Translations under genes and position numbers: made by a program
DNA from: Halichondria panicea
Taxonomy: Eukaryota; Porifera; Demospongiae; Suberitida; Halichondriidae
Direction: 5' to 3'
Assembly: GCF_963675165.1 (NCBI RefSeq)
Contig: NC_087382.1
Location: forward strand, 4,131,963 to 4,195,962
DNA length: 64,000 nucleotides
Shown here: piece by piece, positions 10,964 through 22,904 of the stretch
Layout of the letters: each line of letters starts with the position of its first letter
Position numbering within the stretch: the stretch's first letter is position 1
The notes under the pieces: model-generated
The model's database searches: none
What the model saw: the letters and a program-made list of their open reading frames with translations, nothing else
Told to the model about the DNA's origin: nothing

Positions 10964-13332
10964 TGGTACGTACGGTACGGCCTGATAGCTGGTTTTTACA
11001 CACGCAGTCCTTACCAATTTCTTGTATTTTGCACAACTGGAGGCATAAGAAAAAGTTGCATAAAATGAATCCTGACAACGAACGCAAACAAGAAAAGCTT
11101 TGAATAAGGAGGGATCGAGAGAGACAAGCAAGAGCCCAAGAAACAGCTGACACAGAGACTCCTGAGGCCAGGCAGGCACGCCTACAGCAAATGGCTGCTT
11201 CCACCCAAACCAGCAGAGCTTCAGGTAAGTACAGGCGGCGTAAAGGTGAGTGTAATTTTCATTACAGAGACTCCTGAGGCCAGACAGGCACGCCTACAGC
11301 AAATGGCTGCTTCAACTCAAACCAGCAGAGCCTCGGGTAAGTGCCACTTGTCAGTGGCGTTCATGATGATAAGCCAGTGTTTTTTTTTCTACAGAGACTC
11401 CTGAGGCCAGACAGGCATGCTTGGAACAAGACAGGCATAGGTATTCACAACACATAGATGTGAACCACCTGTACTGCTAACACGCTCGCCCCATGACACC
11501 TTGTGTCACCCTAGTATAGCTGTCTGTAACCATTATAATTGTCAGTTGAACTTATTATGGGAATTCCATGCACTATCGAGAAACCACTCGGCTGCCGTGT
11601 CAAACTACTGTAGCGTGTAAATCTATTATATATTAAGGCCATAGCTCAACAATCTTGTATTGTGGAATTCTGAGTGAGTCACCATGCAGTGTATTGATAA
11701 AATGTCAAGGTTTACAACTCTATAGCTGGGGCATATACCTTGCTGATTAATTATAGCCAGTGTGTCTATTTGATGGTTGCTAAGCTGTGCGCGTGCACGT
11801 CTACCTGCTGATTCAGCAGTATAAGAGAGTTGAGTTTCAATCAGGATGGATTTATTGTATGCACGTACCTTGTGGTCGGGGGTCAATAGACGTATCACTT
11901 GTGTGTATTTCTGCTCCCTGAATGTACTTTTCAGCTATATAATGATGATAACAATTCTTACTTGAAATCTGGCATGCATGCATGCATGCACTTACCTAGT
12001 TTTGGACAAAGAGATTTCGCCAGTAAATAATAGCACTTCTCTTCACAAAGAATTTTGATAAATTGAGGGAAGTTTTGTGCCGGATAAAGCTTGATTTGGG
12101 CCTCAACTACCGATAGTAGTTGTAAGACACGTTTGCAAGGTGGATGAATCTCATTTGCTGCATTGTCCCGCACTTCAGCTGTTACCAGAAAAGCAGCATA
12201 AAGTCTGGCACCAAACACTCCAGGGTCAGTGATTCCTTGTGCCAACTTGAAGAAGTTCCTCCGAAAAACAGCAGCCTCATCTTTATCATCTATACAAGAT
12301 GACAAATATGGGCATTATATCAACTAATGCGCCACATGCTATTATGAGATATCAACATCTTTTGGATCCCCCTGTTTTACAGTATTCCTAAGGAAGCCAA
12401 ACTAGTCTCTTCACTAACAACCATGGTCAATAAGCTTTGCATGAAAGCAAAAAATTTCAAGTGAAAGTGTTTTGTTTGCAACTGATTTTAGTGATTGCGG
12501 TGGATGTTATGAGACAGGGGAGGTATTACGAGACACCATTGTAATTAACACTAATTGACTATGTCTGGCATATCTTGAAATACAGTCCTCCTTCTCCTAC
12601 AAAAACAGTTACTCTTGTGGTAACAGATACCAATGAATTTACTATAAATTATTTCTCACCCACTTAAATACTTAATTGGAGAAAGCATTTTAATTGACCG
12701 TATACACTTCAATCATTGAGGCTGATAGTCAACAAAAATTAAATCCGTGAATTCTTTTTATAATTCTATCATCATTGACAGTGACTAATCTGAGCATTTA
12801 CGAATCTTTTTTTCGATCCCCTATAATTATAAATTATAAATCAGTTATTTTTTGACCGGCAAGACTTGTTTCCTTATTGTTATAGGTAACTGTAAATGTG
12901 ACAATGAAAGCTGACATCAAGTCGTTTGTTATCACTGACAGGAATAGGGTTATTTATGAACTGTTTATTTAATAGTGTTAGTCACATTATTTTGTTGGAG
13001 TTATAATTAGTGGTTATTTATAAAATTATGTTCATGCATATAGCTATAATTATGCATGTATAGGCAGACAGTTAATTTATACCTTTGTTGTGTACGAGCC
13101 TTAGTTGAATGTTTGAGCCATCTAACACAGCGTAGTTAGAGAGTTTCTTGTCATCTTCCATAAGTCGTCCAATGTACGTCAGCTCTTGTTGGTCCTCGGC
13201 AATTCCAACTTGAGAGAAGATAAATTCTTTCACTTTCTTTACAGTGTCATCTTGTCGAACCTTCCAAGATATGGAGCACTGGAAGTCACAATCAGACTCC
13301 AATACCACTGTTATATTACACTGGATATCCAT
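6362..13332 (-). CDS. Copy B (complete): UBL-CARD(-CARD)-WSYINYSLL module-PITH protein
   Basis: Exons: UBL 13083-13332; CARD-like 11996-12289; linker 11869-11934; CARD-like 9770-10066; linker 9640-9711; module 7374-8119; 30-nt exon 7276-7305; PITH exons 6941-7174, 6744-6799, 6601-6679 and 6362-6499, with TAA at 6362-6364. Phases agree at every join. The protein would be about 753 residues with both CARD units or about 630 with one. The module contains LNTYWSYINYSLL and TGSIFIEWWLP, a pattern I associate with sponge and cnidarian death-fold proteins. The PITH domain is clear: CECLNEMDDHPF, QYLESDCNEQLIISFEF, LRLFINQ, LDFAQAQQRTPVEELE, VKDNQGNKATTVINHIG, and a C-terminal PSCPWSRYQ. In TXNL1 this domain binds the 26S proteasome; here the thioredoxin domain is replaced by UBL and CARD. 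There is no signal peptide, so it is probably cytosolic. The role is inferred. Confidence 0.8.
8120..9639. other. Copy B intron between linker and module exons
   Basis: It contains the inverted-repeat element at 9126-9504 and an imperfect direct repeat at about 8655-8765 (phrases GCTCTTGCACAA and CCTAAGCAAAG). The stretch 8160-8580 matches 17620-18010 in copy C. I see no further exon. Confidence 0.5.
9126..9504. mobile_element. Same inverted-repeat element in copy B
   Basis: Orthologous to the element at 1095-1464, at the same site with the same GGCAT flanks. It was therefore present before copies A and B were duplicated. The left end has one change (CATTGGCGG). Confidence 0.7.
10371..10533 (-). 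pseudogene. Truncated relic of the WSYINYSLL-module exon (copy B)
   Basis: Near-identical twin of the relic at 2325-2487, with the same 3' splice site, early frameshift and break after VKHFVS. It lies between the two CARD-linker pairs of copy B. If spliced in, it would end the protein after about 17 residues, giving a UBL-CARD short form; otherwise it is skipped. The shared damage shows that the internal duplication predates the duplication that made copies A and B. Confidence 0.6.
10881..11505. mobile_element. Second copy of the GGGGCGAGCG-bounded element
   Basis: Near-identical to 2837-3461 and carried along in the A/B duplication. The TATG microsatellite is shorter here, consistent with slippage after duplication. 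The three plus-strand exon-like units are preserved. Confidence 0.55.
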
Positions 13333-13514
13333 GTACACTTTAAGCAGTGAATCTTAGCTGCATGCAACAGACAACTGAAAGCAGAGTTTGGCTAATGGGG
13401 CTTATATTTCTAATGCGCATGCGCCATGTCACACTTGGATAGTGTGGGAGGAGCTCCTTTCCTCAGAGCTAGTCTAGCGTGTACCGGTAGACCATCTTTC
13501 ATGATATTTACAAG
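13333..13514. promoter_or_regulatory. Head-to-head promoter, copy B and small gene copy 1
   Basis: About 180 bp separate the ATG of copy B (minus) from the ATG of the small plus-strand gene. The block includes TGCGCATGCGCC (13414-13425), close to the NRF1 palindrome, and GTGGGAGGAGCTCCTTTCC. The same block occurs at copies A and C, with the GCGC core changed to GCATGTGCC in C. A bidirectional promoter is inferred. Confidence 0.45.
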
Positions 13515-13935
13515 ATGTCTACCTACCACAATGAGGCCCTGAGGAAGCAAAGATCGCTAGACAGACAAAGAGAGTATCTAAACTCGAGGGAGGGCAGAGC
13601 CATTCATCTGTGCCCCTCCAAAGATGTTGTCAATGTGAGCCACAGAGCTAGTCTAGTTCAATGTCAGCTAGCTCATGCTTCAATAATTTATGTCATTAGC
13701 TAAGTACTTAGATAGTTAACCATACCTGCTATCAATACATAAAGGACACTCTACAGTTATATTGTATCCCATATAAAAAAATTCATCCCTTCTCTTTATT
13801 TATTAGAGTTCCATAGCAATGCATGCATCATTAAGCTATGTACCCCCACCCCTCCCACACACGTGCTACAGATGCCCCGTGCTAGAGAGGCTGTTGGAGT
13901 GAGAGATAAAGTTGTTGATGCAGACCCACAACACA
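13515..13935 (+). pseudogene. Truncated copy of the small two-headed gene (see 22905-23606)
   Basis: Exon 1 (13515-13634) is intact and starts MSTYHNEALRKQRS. Exon 2 begins at 13872 after a CTACAG splice site and follows the second copy until about 13935 (through the codons for ADPQH). There the homology stops and the sequence switches to an unrelated unique region. The end of exon 2 and all of exon 3 are missing, so this copy cannot make the full protein. Confidence 0.6.
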
Positions 13936-14974
<1,039 letters not shown>

Positions 14975-15470
14975 CTCCATAACAATCCATAACTGATCAT
15001 CTGCTATGGAATCTTTTTTCACAAAGGCACCATAGAAATTGACAATGTTGGGGTGGTGGGAATGGTTCTCAAAAACATTCAACTCTGCTCTAATATCGTC
15101 CTCTTTGTCTAGTATGGCCTCCATCACTTTCACTGCAGCAACCACCCCCGTCTGCACGTTGCGAGCTTTGAACACTTCTCCATAGTTGCCTTCTCCTGTG
15201 TGAGAAGTACAGTAGTGTATAGTAGAAATGATGGCCACAGTTAGTATAGATCTACTACTATAGTCTAGCTATTATATATATATGCTTTTCACTCATGCTA
15301 GATCTAGTTTAATAGTCTACACAGTACAGGCTAAGATCAATCACCACTTTTTTGCAAGGGAAAACTTTGAAGCTAGATCTAGCTCAGTAGAGCTACCAAC
15401 CTGAACCAATCTTACCAATGACTTCTACTAGTTCCCATTTCCCCGTAGTCCTTGAGTACTTGCAAATTAT
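14975..15470 (-). pseudogene. 5' fragment of a serine/threonine kinase gene (GCK / myosin-III-like)
   Basis: Exon 14975-15195 encodes the kinase N-lobe: EGNYGEVFKARNVQTG (glycine loop), VAAVKVMEAI (catalytic Lys), a helix C Glu, HHPNIVNFYGAF, and DDQLWIVME at the hinge. It ends in phase 0 at a GTGAGA donor. The exon upstream (about 15401-15470) encodes KWELVEVIGKIGSG and joins in phase 1. In that exon the reading frame upstream (LQVLKDYG) is one base out from KWELVEV, because of a GGGG run. The pattern fits germinal-centre kinases or class III myosin kinases. No C-lobe exon appears to the left; the sequence runs into a microsatellite. It appears to be a stranded fragment, unless later exons lie far away. 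Confidence 0.6.
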
Positions 15471-18400
15471 CCCCAAACATCTTTGACAAAGAACTTTGCT
15501 GCGAGCATGAAGAGGGTGTGTGTGCTATGCTGCAGAATTTGAGGGGGTGGGGCTGCTCCAGTTAGCTTCGATTTTTTTCTAATAGAACGCTTTGCTGTCA
15601 GCCTGGGTTTAGATTCACACACTGAAATCAGGTGATCTTTCCTATAGATCTACAATAACCACTCTCACACACACTACAGATGATTCATGTGTTGGCTATA
15701 AAATGCAGTTTCACAAAACTCAGTCAATACAACTGAGATAGTTACAGAAAAATACGTAAAATGCAGAATAATAATTATTAATGCTATACTGAATTATACA
15801 AAAACTGATTATTAAATGGTGCAATTGATTATTGGTAGCGACTCCAAGGACATGATGGCACCTCTTTAAACTCTGACATGTCCAGCCTTTCCACTGGGTT
15901 TCCATAAAGACCAATATGGTTGATCACTGTGGTGGCCTTGTTACCTTGATTGTCCTTGACAAAGATCTGCGTTGGCATTTGTATGTATGTATGTATGTAT
16001 GATCAGTGTGTGCTTAGAACGTAAACTTATGTAGACAACAGTATAACAAAGCAGGCTACATAATTACCGTTAGATTCTTGACATTCTGATACTTGACAAA
16101 GTTTAGCTGGATTGATGAACCGTGAGCAACATCCTCTTCGGAAAGTCTGAGAGAGCAGAAGCGATTAAGAGTGTATAATTATGCATGGATAATAATTGCT
16201 ATAGGCTTACTCAAGCTCTTCCACTGGAGCTCTTTGTTGTGCTTGGTCAAAGTCCAGTGTGATTGGCTATAATACATATATTTTTATGTTAGGATAATTA
16301 TATGCCGATCAATGCTATCATTGTAAGCCTAATTTACCCAACAATGCATGGCTTTTGCATGTTCATGACAGCTGTAATAAGAAATTGACTATAGTTACAT
16401 ATACCTGGTTAATAAAGAGCCTCAGAGTCTTTGGAGCACATCCATCCAAGGGCCCTGTCAGCTGAATTGAGTGGAGCTTTACTGTGCTTTGAAATTCAAA
16501 GGAGACGATCAGCTGTTCATCGCAATCTGACTCGAGATACTGCAATGGTCCAGGTTTAAGTGCGTGTGTGAAAGGGTGATCATCCATTTCATTCAAGCAT
16601 TCGCATTTTCTGCAGTCCAGAAAGTTTTTCAGGTTTTGCTGCAGTTAATGACAAAAGTAAACACATTCCGTATAAAGAAGCTGTCACTCTTGCAAGACAG
16701 ATATATATATATCAGCATAATGATGATAAACTCACTTGCTCTGGAATACTGATTTCATCAAGTATCTGTGTAATTAGTAACACAATTATTTTTACTTTAC
16801 TACTACATTATAAGAACATGAATTGTAAAAATTAATTACAATTTCGTCGTGAATTATTTCTCCTCCAATATCCAGTCGTTCAATGTTGCGAGAGATACAA
16901 AAGACCTCAATAGGCATTCGCTTGATCAAAGACAGTAAACCTACTTCAAATTGCACTGGGAGCCACCATTCAATAAGGATCGACCCCGTCTCAACATTAT
17001 AGAGCAATAGGGCGCAATCAGACAAGTGATAAGCTGCGCAGAAGTCCTTGCGTAACAAGTGAAGGTTTTCAAGAGTGCAATGAGAAGTATCTTTGTTAAG
17101 CTTTGCCCTAACTCTAACGAATTTATTTTCAGCTTTCGACATTAAATCCTCATCACAATCAGCCCCTCGTATCTCAACAAATCTACTCACAGTCGTTCGC
17201 TGCCGAAATGATTTCATGTCTTCATCGTATCGTTCCATTTTTAACTTAAGCTTATCACTGGCTAACTTCTTTATCAAATAGAGCAACAAGCTGTAATTGA
17301 TATATGACCAGTAAGTGTTTAATTTATAGAAAAGTTCTTCGATATCAGTATCTTGAACATTTTATCCGTAACAATCGCTGTCACAAATCTTTTATGCTCA
17401 GGCTTAATATCCTCAGGCAAGACACTGACAAAGTGTTTAACCTTTGAAAGTTTTTCTTTGCCGCCTTTTATCTTTGTATCAAGCTCTTCTTTAAACTCAA
17501 AGGTTAGTGTACGAAATTCGTCGTCAAGTTCTTCTATCTGTAGTCTAATTTTCTCAACAGTGAGAAATTGAGCTGATGGTGGATCTATATGTGGATGCAT
17601 GGGGGTTGATTGTAACAATTAAGATGGGCCGGCAAAATGTCTGTGATGTAATTATACCCTTATCTATATAAGCGTATAATAATTATATGCAAACTTTACG
17701 CTCCATTAATTTACGGCTAATTAGAGTCCCCAAAACATTGATTTTTTTTCTGCATGGACTGTCACACAATTGTATCATGCATGCATGGTTGCTTCACTAT
17801 AAAGATTGAAGGCTTAAATTTGAAGTTTTTAAAACTGTTACCAGGCTTACCATGCATGCATGCTGTCTGCCCATGCACATCCATGCATAATTATGAGTAT
17901 AATCTTTATTGAGAGTAGCTATAGGAACCAGTGACGTATCAAATGGTATATTCATAGCTGTCTGTAACCAGTTGAACTATAAGTGTTCTTGTGCAATTCC
18001 ACTATCTTATACTAAGTGTATTATGGAATTCTGAGGGAGTCACCAGTGTATTGATAAAGGGTCAATGTTTATTACTCTAGCTGGGGTATATACCTTGCAT
18101 GCTGATTAATTGTAGCCAGTGTGTCTAGTAGCATTGTTTGATGGTTGCTAAGCTGTGCGCATGCACATCTACCTACTGATTCAGTATCAGATAATTAGTT
18201 TCAATCAGGATGGATTTATTGTATGCACATACCTTGTGGTTGGGGGTCAATAGATGTATCACTTGTGGGTATTTCTGCTTCCCGAATGTACTTTTCAGCT
18301 ATATTATAATGATGATAACAATTCTTACTTGAAAAATCTGGTGTGCATGCATGCACTTACCTAGTTTTGGACAAAGAGATTTCGCCAGTAAATAATAGCA

Positions 18401-18958
18401 CTTCTCTTCACAAAGAATTTTGATAAATTGAGGGAAGTTTTGTGCCGGATAAAGCTTGATTTGGCCCTCAACTACCGATAGTAGTTTTAAGACACGTGTG
18501 CAAGGTGGATGAAAGTCATTCGCTGCAATGTCCCGCACTTCAGCTGTTATCAGACAAGCAGCATAAAGTCTGGCACCAAATGTTGTTGGGTCAGTGATTC
18601 CTTGTGCTAAGTTGCAGTAGTTCCTCCGAAATGCAGCAGCCTCATCATTATCATCTATACAATTATATACAAGATGACAAATATGGGCATTATCAACACA
18701 ACATTAAAAGTGCCACAGAATCAATATTTCAACATAATTATCAACTACTGATTTTGAGGAAATTCAGGTTCTATCCACTTACACGTAGGAATTTCAATTT
18801 TGGAACTACTTATTTGTAGAGTTGTTATGAGAGGTCCAGTCATTGACAGTGACTAATTTGAGCATTTACGAGTCTTTTCTTCCCCCCATAATTATAGGAA
18901 TTGACTGGCAAGACTTGTTATGCCTCGGTGCGCATGCGCAAGCGAGGTATATACGGTA

Positions 18959-21793
18959 CACTGCAAAAACACTTTTGTTAATTTAACAAACAAAAGTTTG
19001 TCCCGGTGATGAATCTCACATGACAGAATAATATTTGTTAGAATGACAAAGGTAAAACAATCTACAATGTTTTGTCATTCAAGCAAAGAAATTATGCCAA
19101 AACAACAAAGTATTATGTCATCTGAATTTCACCAATTTATTGTACTTCTATGTCAAAATAGCAAAGTGAATGCTGAATTAACACTGCTATAAAGTGAATT
19201 TCTTTGTTAAATTAACACCATACCTTTGTCATTTAATTAGTTGTTTTCTCGCGCACGTACGCACATGCAGAAGGTCAAACGGTATTAGAACAATGAGTTT
19301 ATGATAGAATAAGATCACTGGATCACATGACATGCAGCACAATACATTTCTTCTGTCAGTAAATTGTTTTTAGTGTTCATCACTTAGCGTTTCTTGAAAT
19401 TCCAGTACAGTGAACTGCAGGCGTTTCGTTTGGTTTCATGAACGCTACATCCCTCAGATCATTTTCGTCACAATAAGCCCCTACAGAACAAAAGATTGAA
19501 GTCACTATAGTTACCAACACATATGTAGTGCAAAATGTAAATAGTATAAGCTATCACCCCCATGGACGAAGTTGACCAGTGTAACTGACACGTGAGGACA
19601 CATATACACACAAACTCGTAAATCAGTATGCTATAGCTATCACCCCATGGACGAAGTTGACCAGTCGAAACCAGTGTAACTGACACGTGAGGACACATAC
19701 ACACAAAATCGTAAATCAGTATGCTAGCTATCACCCCATGGACAAAGTTGACCAGTCGAAACCAGTGTAACTGACACATGAGGACACATACACACAAACT
19801 CGTAAATCAGTATGCTAGCTATCACCCCATGGACGAAGTTGACCAGTCGAAACCAGTGTAACTGACACGTGAGGACACATACACACAAACTCGTAAATTA
19901 CAATGCTAACTATCACCCCATGGACGAAGTTGACCAGTCGAAACCAGTGTAACTGACGCATGAGGACACATACACACAAACTGGTAAATTACAATGCTAG
20001 CTATCACCCCATGGACGAAGTTGACCAGTCGAAACCAGTGTAACTGACGCATGAGGACACATACACACAAACTCGTAAATTACAATGTTAGCTATCACCC
20101 CATGGACGAAGTTGACCAGTCGAAACCAGTGTAACTGACGCATGAGGACACGTACACACAAACTGGTAAATTACAATGCTAGCTATCACCCCATGGACGA
20201 AGTTGACCAGTCGAAACCAGTGTAACTGACACGTGAGGACACATACACACAAACTCGTAAATCAGTATGCTAGCTATCACCCCATGGACGAAGTTGACCA
20301 GTCGAAACCAGTGTAACTGACACATACACACAAACTCGTAAATCAGTATACTAGCTATCACCCCATGGACGAAGTTGACCAGTCGAAACCAGTGTAACTG
20401 ACACATGAAGACACAAACTCGTAAATCAGTATGCTACAGATGAAGGTCGAAACCAGGGACAGTTGCCCTCTAGCTAGCTATATAGTTTTATGGATGACAT
20501 AACTTGCAAGTCGTTTCTTTGAAGTCGATGAAGGTGGTTAAGTAGACTCCTAGCTGGTACACATTGTGGGGCCGAGGTACGGTAAAATCTGCAGCTGGAA
20601 GAAACACGTAAACACATTTATTTAGCAATGAGCAACATAACTTAAATCCTTTTTCTTTGAAGCTGGTACATGGTGGAGTTATACGCCGATACGGTATAGC
20701 AGTGATTTGTAAACTGTGAATTCAGAGAGTTTTGGGATCATGTACATGCCATGCGCCAACAGCATGCAATGGAACTTAACTTTTTTCTTTGAGATGGTGG
20801 TACTATCTACTCTTTAAGAAAATCTGAAAGAGAGTATTGGGCAATAAGTTGAGTTTAGCAATGAGCACTGACTAACTTGCAATTATCTTTTCTTTCAAGC
20901 TGCAGATGCAGGTGACTCTTGACTCCTAGATCCTAGCTGGTGTACATGGAACATGGTAGCCCACTGCCAGGGCCAGGGGTACAGGCATGCAGTCAGTGAT
21001 GGTATAAAGCTGCATGAGCAGCTGCAGTCTGGTGCAGCTGCAAGCACCATGTGCTAAGTATGTTTGAGGCCTTGCCCTATTATTCCTGAACGCCCCCTCA
21101 TGCCACACCTATAGTTCCAGCTTATAATTATAGTCTAGAGGCCAAACTCTCCTTATCAGAATCTGGCCTCGAGACTAGCTAGAGTTAGAGGCTAGAGAGA
21201 AGGTAGCCTCGATCCCAGGCCGCTCTTCAGGCCAGGCCTTGTGAAGGAGGTTAGAGAGAAGGCTGCCTGCACTGCACTGCACTGAAGGACTCTGGAGGCT
21301 CCTGACTTCTTCACTGCCACTGTAACTTACCATGCCCAGTCACAAGTCTCCAATTGCTACATACACAATTGAACATGAGCATGCAAAGATATAAGCATCA
21401 GGGCAACTGAGATGTTTCAGTGTAGACAATTTATTACGAGCTAGGGTAATCGAAAAATCAGCAATGCAAACTTGCACGTATCTTTTAGTAGAGTTCTAGC
21501 TGTAACTTTATAATTTGTTATTGTCACACATTAATGTTAATTTGACAATGAACGATAACTTCCACTAAATGTGAGATCAACAACGCTTCGACAAAATGAC
21601 AACACATGTGTTCAAATAACAATCTACCATTATAATAACAAATATTAATAGTTAGATAAACTATATTAATAGTTAAATAAACTATGATTTGTCGTTACAA
21701 CAATAATTGCAGGAAATTGACAAACGTTTTGTCAAGATAACATTTTGTGCCGGTAGCAAACTGTGTCACAATAACAAAAGTGTTTTTGCAGTG
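18959..21793. mobile_element. Inner inverted-repeat element with TA target site
   Basis: The ends CACTGCAAAAACACTTTTGT and its reverse complement are near-perfect, each flanked by TA (18957-18958 and 21794-21795). The subterminal 200-300 bp at both ends are rich in TTGTNA/TAACAAA words. It contains the minisatellite at 19551-20445. No transposase is visible, so it is non-autonomous. The TA duplication fits the Tc1/mariner-like group but does not prove it. Confidence 0.6.
19551..20445. repeat. Minisatellite, about ten units of roughly 90 bp
   Basis: Each unit includes CTATCACCCCATGGACGAAG, TTGACCAGTCGAAACCAGTG, TAACTGACACGTGAGGACAC and ACACACAAACTCGTAAAT. Units are 84-92 bp with occasional deletions (for example near 20320). 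Because 90 is a multiple of three, long open frames appear by chance on the minus strand. There are no unique spacers, so this is not a CRISPR. Confidence 0.85.
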
Positions 21794-21794
21794 T

Positions 21795-21866
<72 letters not shown>

Positions 21867-22240
21867 CTATTTCAGCTGCTCAAGGATCAATAAAGTGCAA
21901 GTAAGAGTTTCTATAGGCTTCTAGTCATGTTTTTTTGGCATGCTATTTGTGGATTTGCAAAATAAAGCTTCGTTCTCGAGTTATGCCTAGTTTTGCTTAC
22001 TTGGAATGCCATTGCAGCCTTTTCAGAAGAGTCCATAGCAAAACTTGTTCACCGAGTGTTGCTACTCTACTTAGTAGTTAGCTCTGCACTAGAACACTAG
22101 CTATTGGTAGCTGCAAGAGTGAGAAGAGAGCTGAAGGCTCTGCTGACTTGCAGCCATTAATTTTAGACTTTAACTTTTGGCATCGATCGTTTTTAACAAC
22201 AATCATGGTCGATAATTACCCACTATTTGCTAGCTAGTAG
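20446..22240. other. Non-coding remainder of the copy C nested insertion
   Basis: Between the minisatellite and the copy C UBL exon I see only element sequence, the (TG)n run and unique AT-rich DNA. No splice-consistent exon was found. Confidence 0.4.
21795..21862. repeat. (TG)n microsatellite
   Basis: A run of TG dinucleotides of nearly 70 bp directly abuts the right end of the inner element. Confidence 0.9.
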
Positions 22241-22743
22241 TTTTATGTTATGTAGCTTTGGCACCTCCACCGAGGCATCAGCACCCGCGGTGCTTTCATT
22301 TCCTTATTGTTATAGATAACTGTAAATGTGACAATGAAAGCTGCCACCAAGTCGTTTGTTATTACTGACAATAATATGGTTTTTTTTATGAACTGTTTAT
22401 TAGTCACATTATTTTGTTGGAGGTATAAAATTATGTTCATGCATATAGCTATATGCATGTATATAGGCAGACCACAGTATAATTGTTGGTTTATACCTTT
22501 GTTGGATACGAGCCTTAGTTGGATGGTTGAGCCATCTGACACAGCGTAGTTAGAAAGTTTCTTGTCATCTTTCATGAGTTGCCCGGTGTGCGTCAGCTCT
22601 TGTTGGTCCTCGGCAAATCCAACTTGAGAGAAGATAAATTCTTTCACTTTCTTTACAGTGTCATCTTGTCGAACCTTCAAAGATATGGAGCACTGGAAGT
22701 CACAAGACTCCAATACCACATCACATTTGATATCCATGTACAT

Positions 22744-22904
22744 GTTTTAGTTTTAAGCAGTGACAACAGCAACAGACAAACTGAAAGCAGTTGACCGATG
22801 AGGGCTGATATTTCTAATGCGCATGTGCCATGTCACACTTTGGATAATGTGGGAGGAGCTCCTTGCTAATGTAAATTTAGTCAAGTCTAGACCATTTTTC
22901 AAAG
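22744..22904. promoter_or_regulatory. Head-to-head promoter, copy C and small gene
   Basis: About 160 bp separate the two start codons. The GGGCTGATATTTCTAATGCG block and GTGGGAGGAGCTCCTT are shared with the A and B upstream regions. The NRF1-like core has one change (GCGCATGTGCC). Confidence 0.45.

Larger units (their letters stand above)
18919..22298. mobile_element. Outer insertion of about 3.4 kb in the copy C UBL-CARD intron
   Basis: Copies A and B read CAAGACTTGTTTCCTTATTG without a break. In copy C the same words are separated at about 18919 and 22302. The left end carries ATGCCTCGGTGCGCATGCGC and the right end carries the reverse complement of TGCCTCGGTGG (22268-22280), so it has short inverted ends. 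It holds the inner element at 18959-21793. Confidence 0.5.
15829..22743 (-). pseudogene. Copy C: UBL-CARD-module-PITH gene with a one-base frameshift
   Basis: Exons: UBL 22497-22743 (ATG at 22741-22743, so two codons longer at the start than A and B), CARD-like 18361-18654, linker 18233-18298, module 16840-17584, 30-nt exon 16736-16765, PITH exons 16405-16638, 16211-16266, 16068-16146 and 15829-15966 (TAA 15829-15831). All splice sites and phases match copy B, but there is one CARD-linker pair and no relic exon. The module exon is 745 nt against 746 in copy B: a T is missing near 17354 (TATCTTGAAC against TATCTTTGAAC), which shifts the frame before WSYINYSLL. Everything after it is conserved in the shifted frame, so the break is very recent or a sequencing error. 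The UBL-CARD intron holds a nested transposon insertion of about 3.4 kb. Confidence 0.75.

Noticed and set aside
19468-20406. Long minus-strand open frames with a repeated 30-residue peptide (LHWFRLVNFVHGVIAS)
   Set aside because: They are the minisatellite read in one frame: its unit is near 90 bp, so frames stay open by chance. It lies inside a transposon, with no splice or start context.
19551-20445. Possible CRISPR-like array
   Set aside because: Units are contiguous and homologous along their whole length with no unique spacers, and the setting is a eukaryotic intron.
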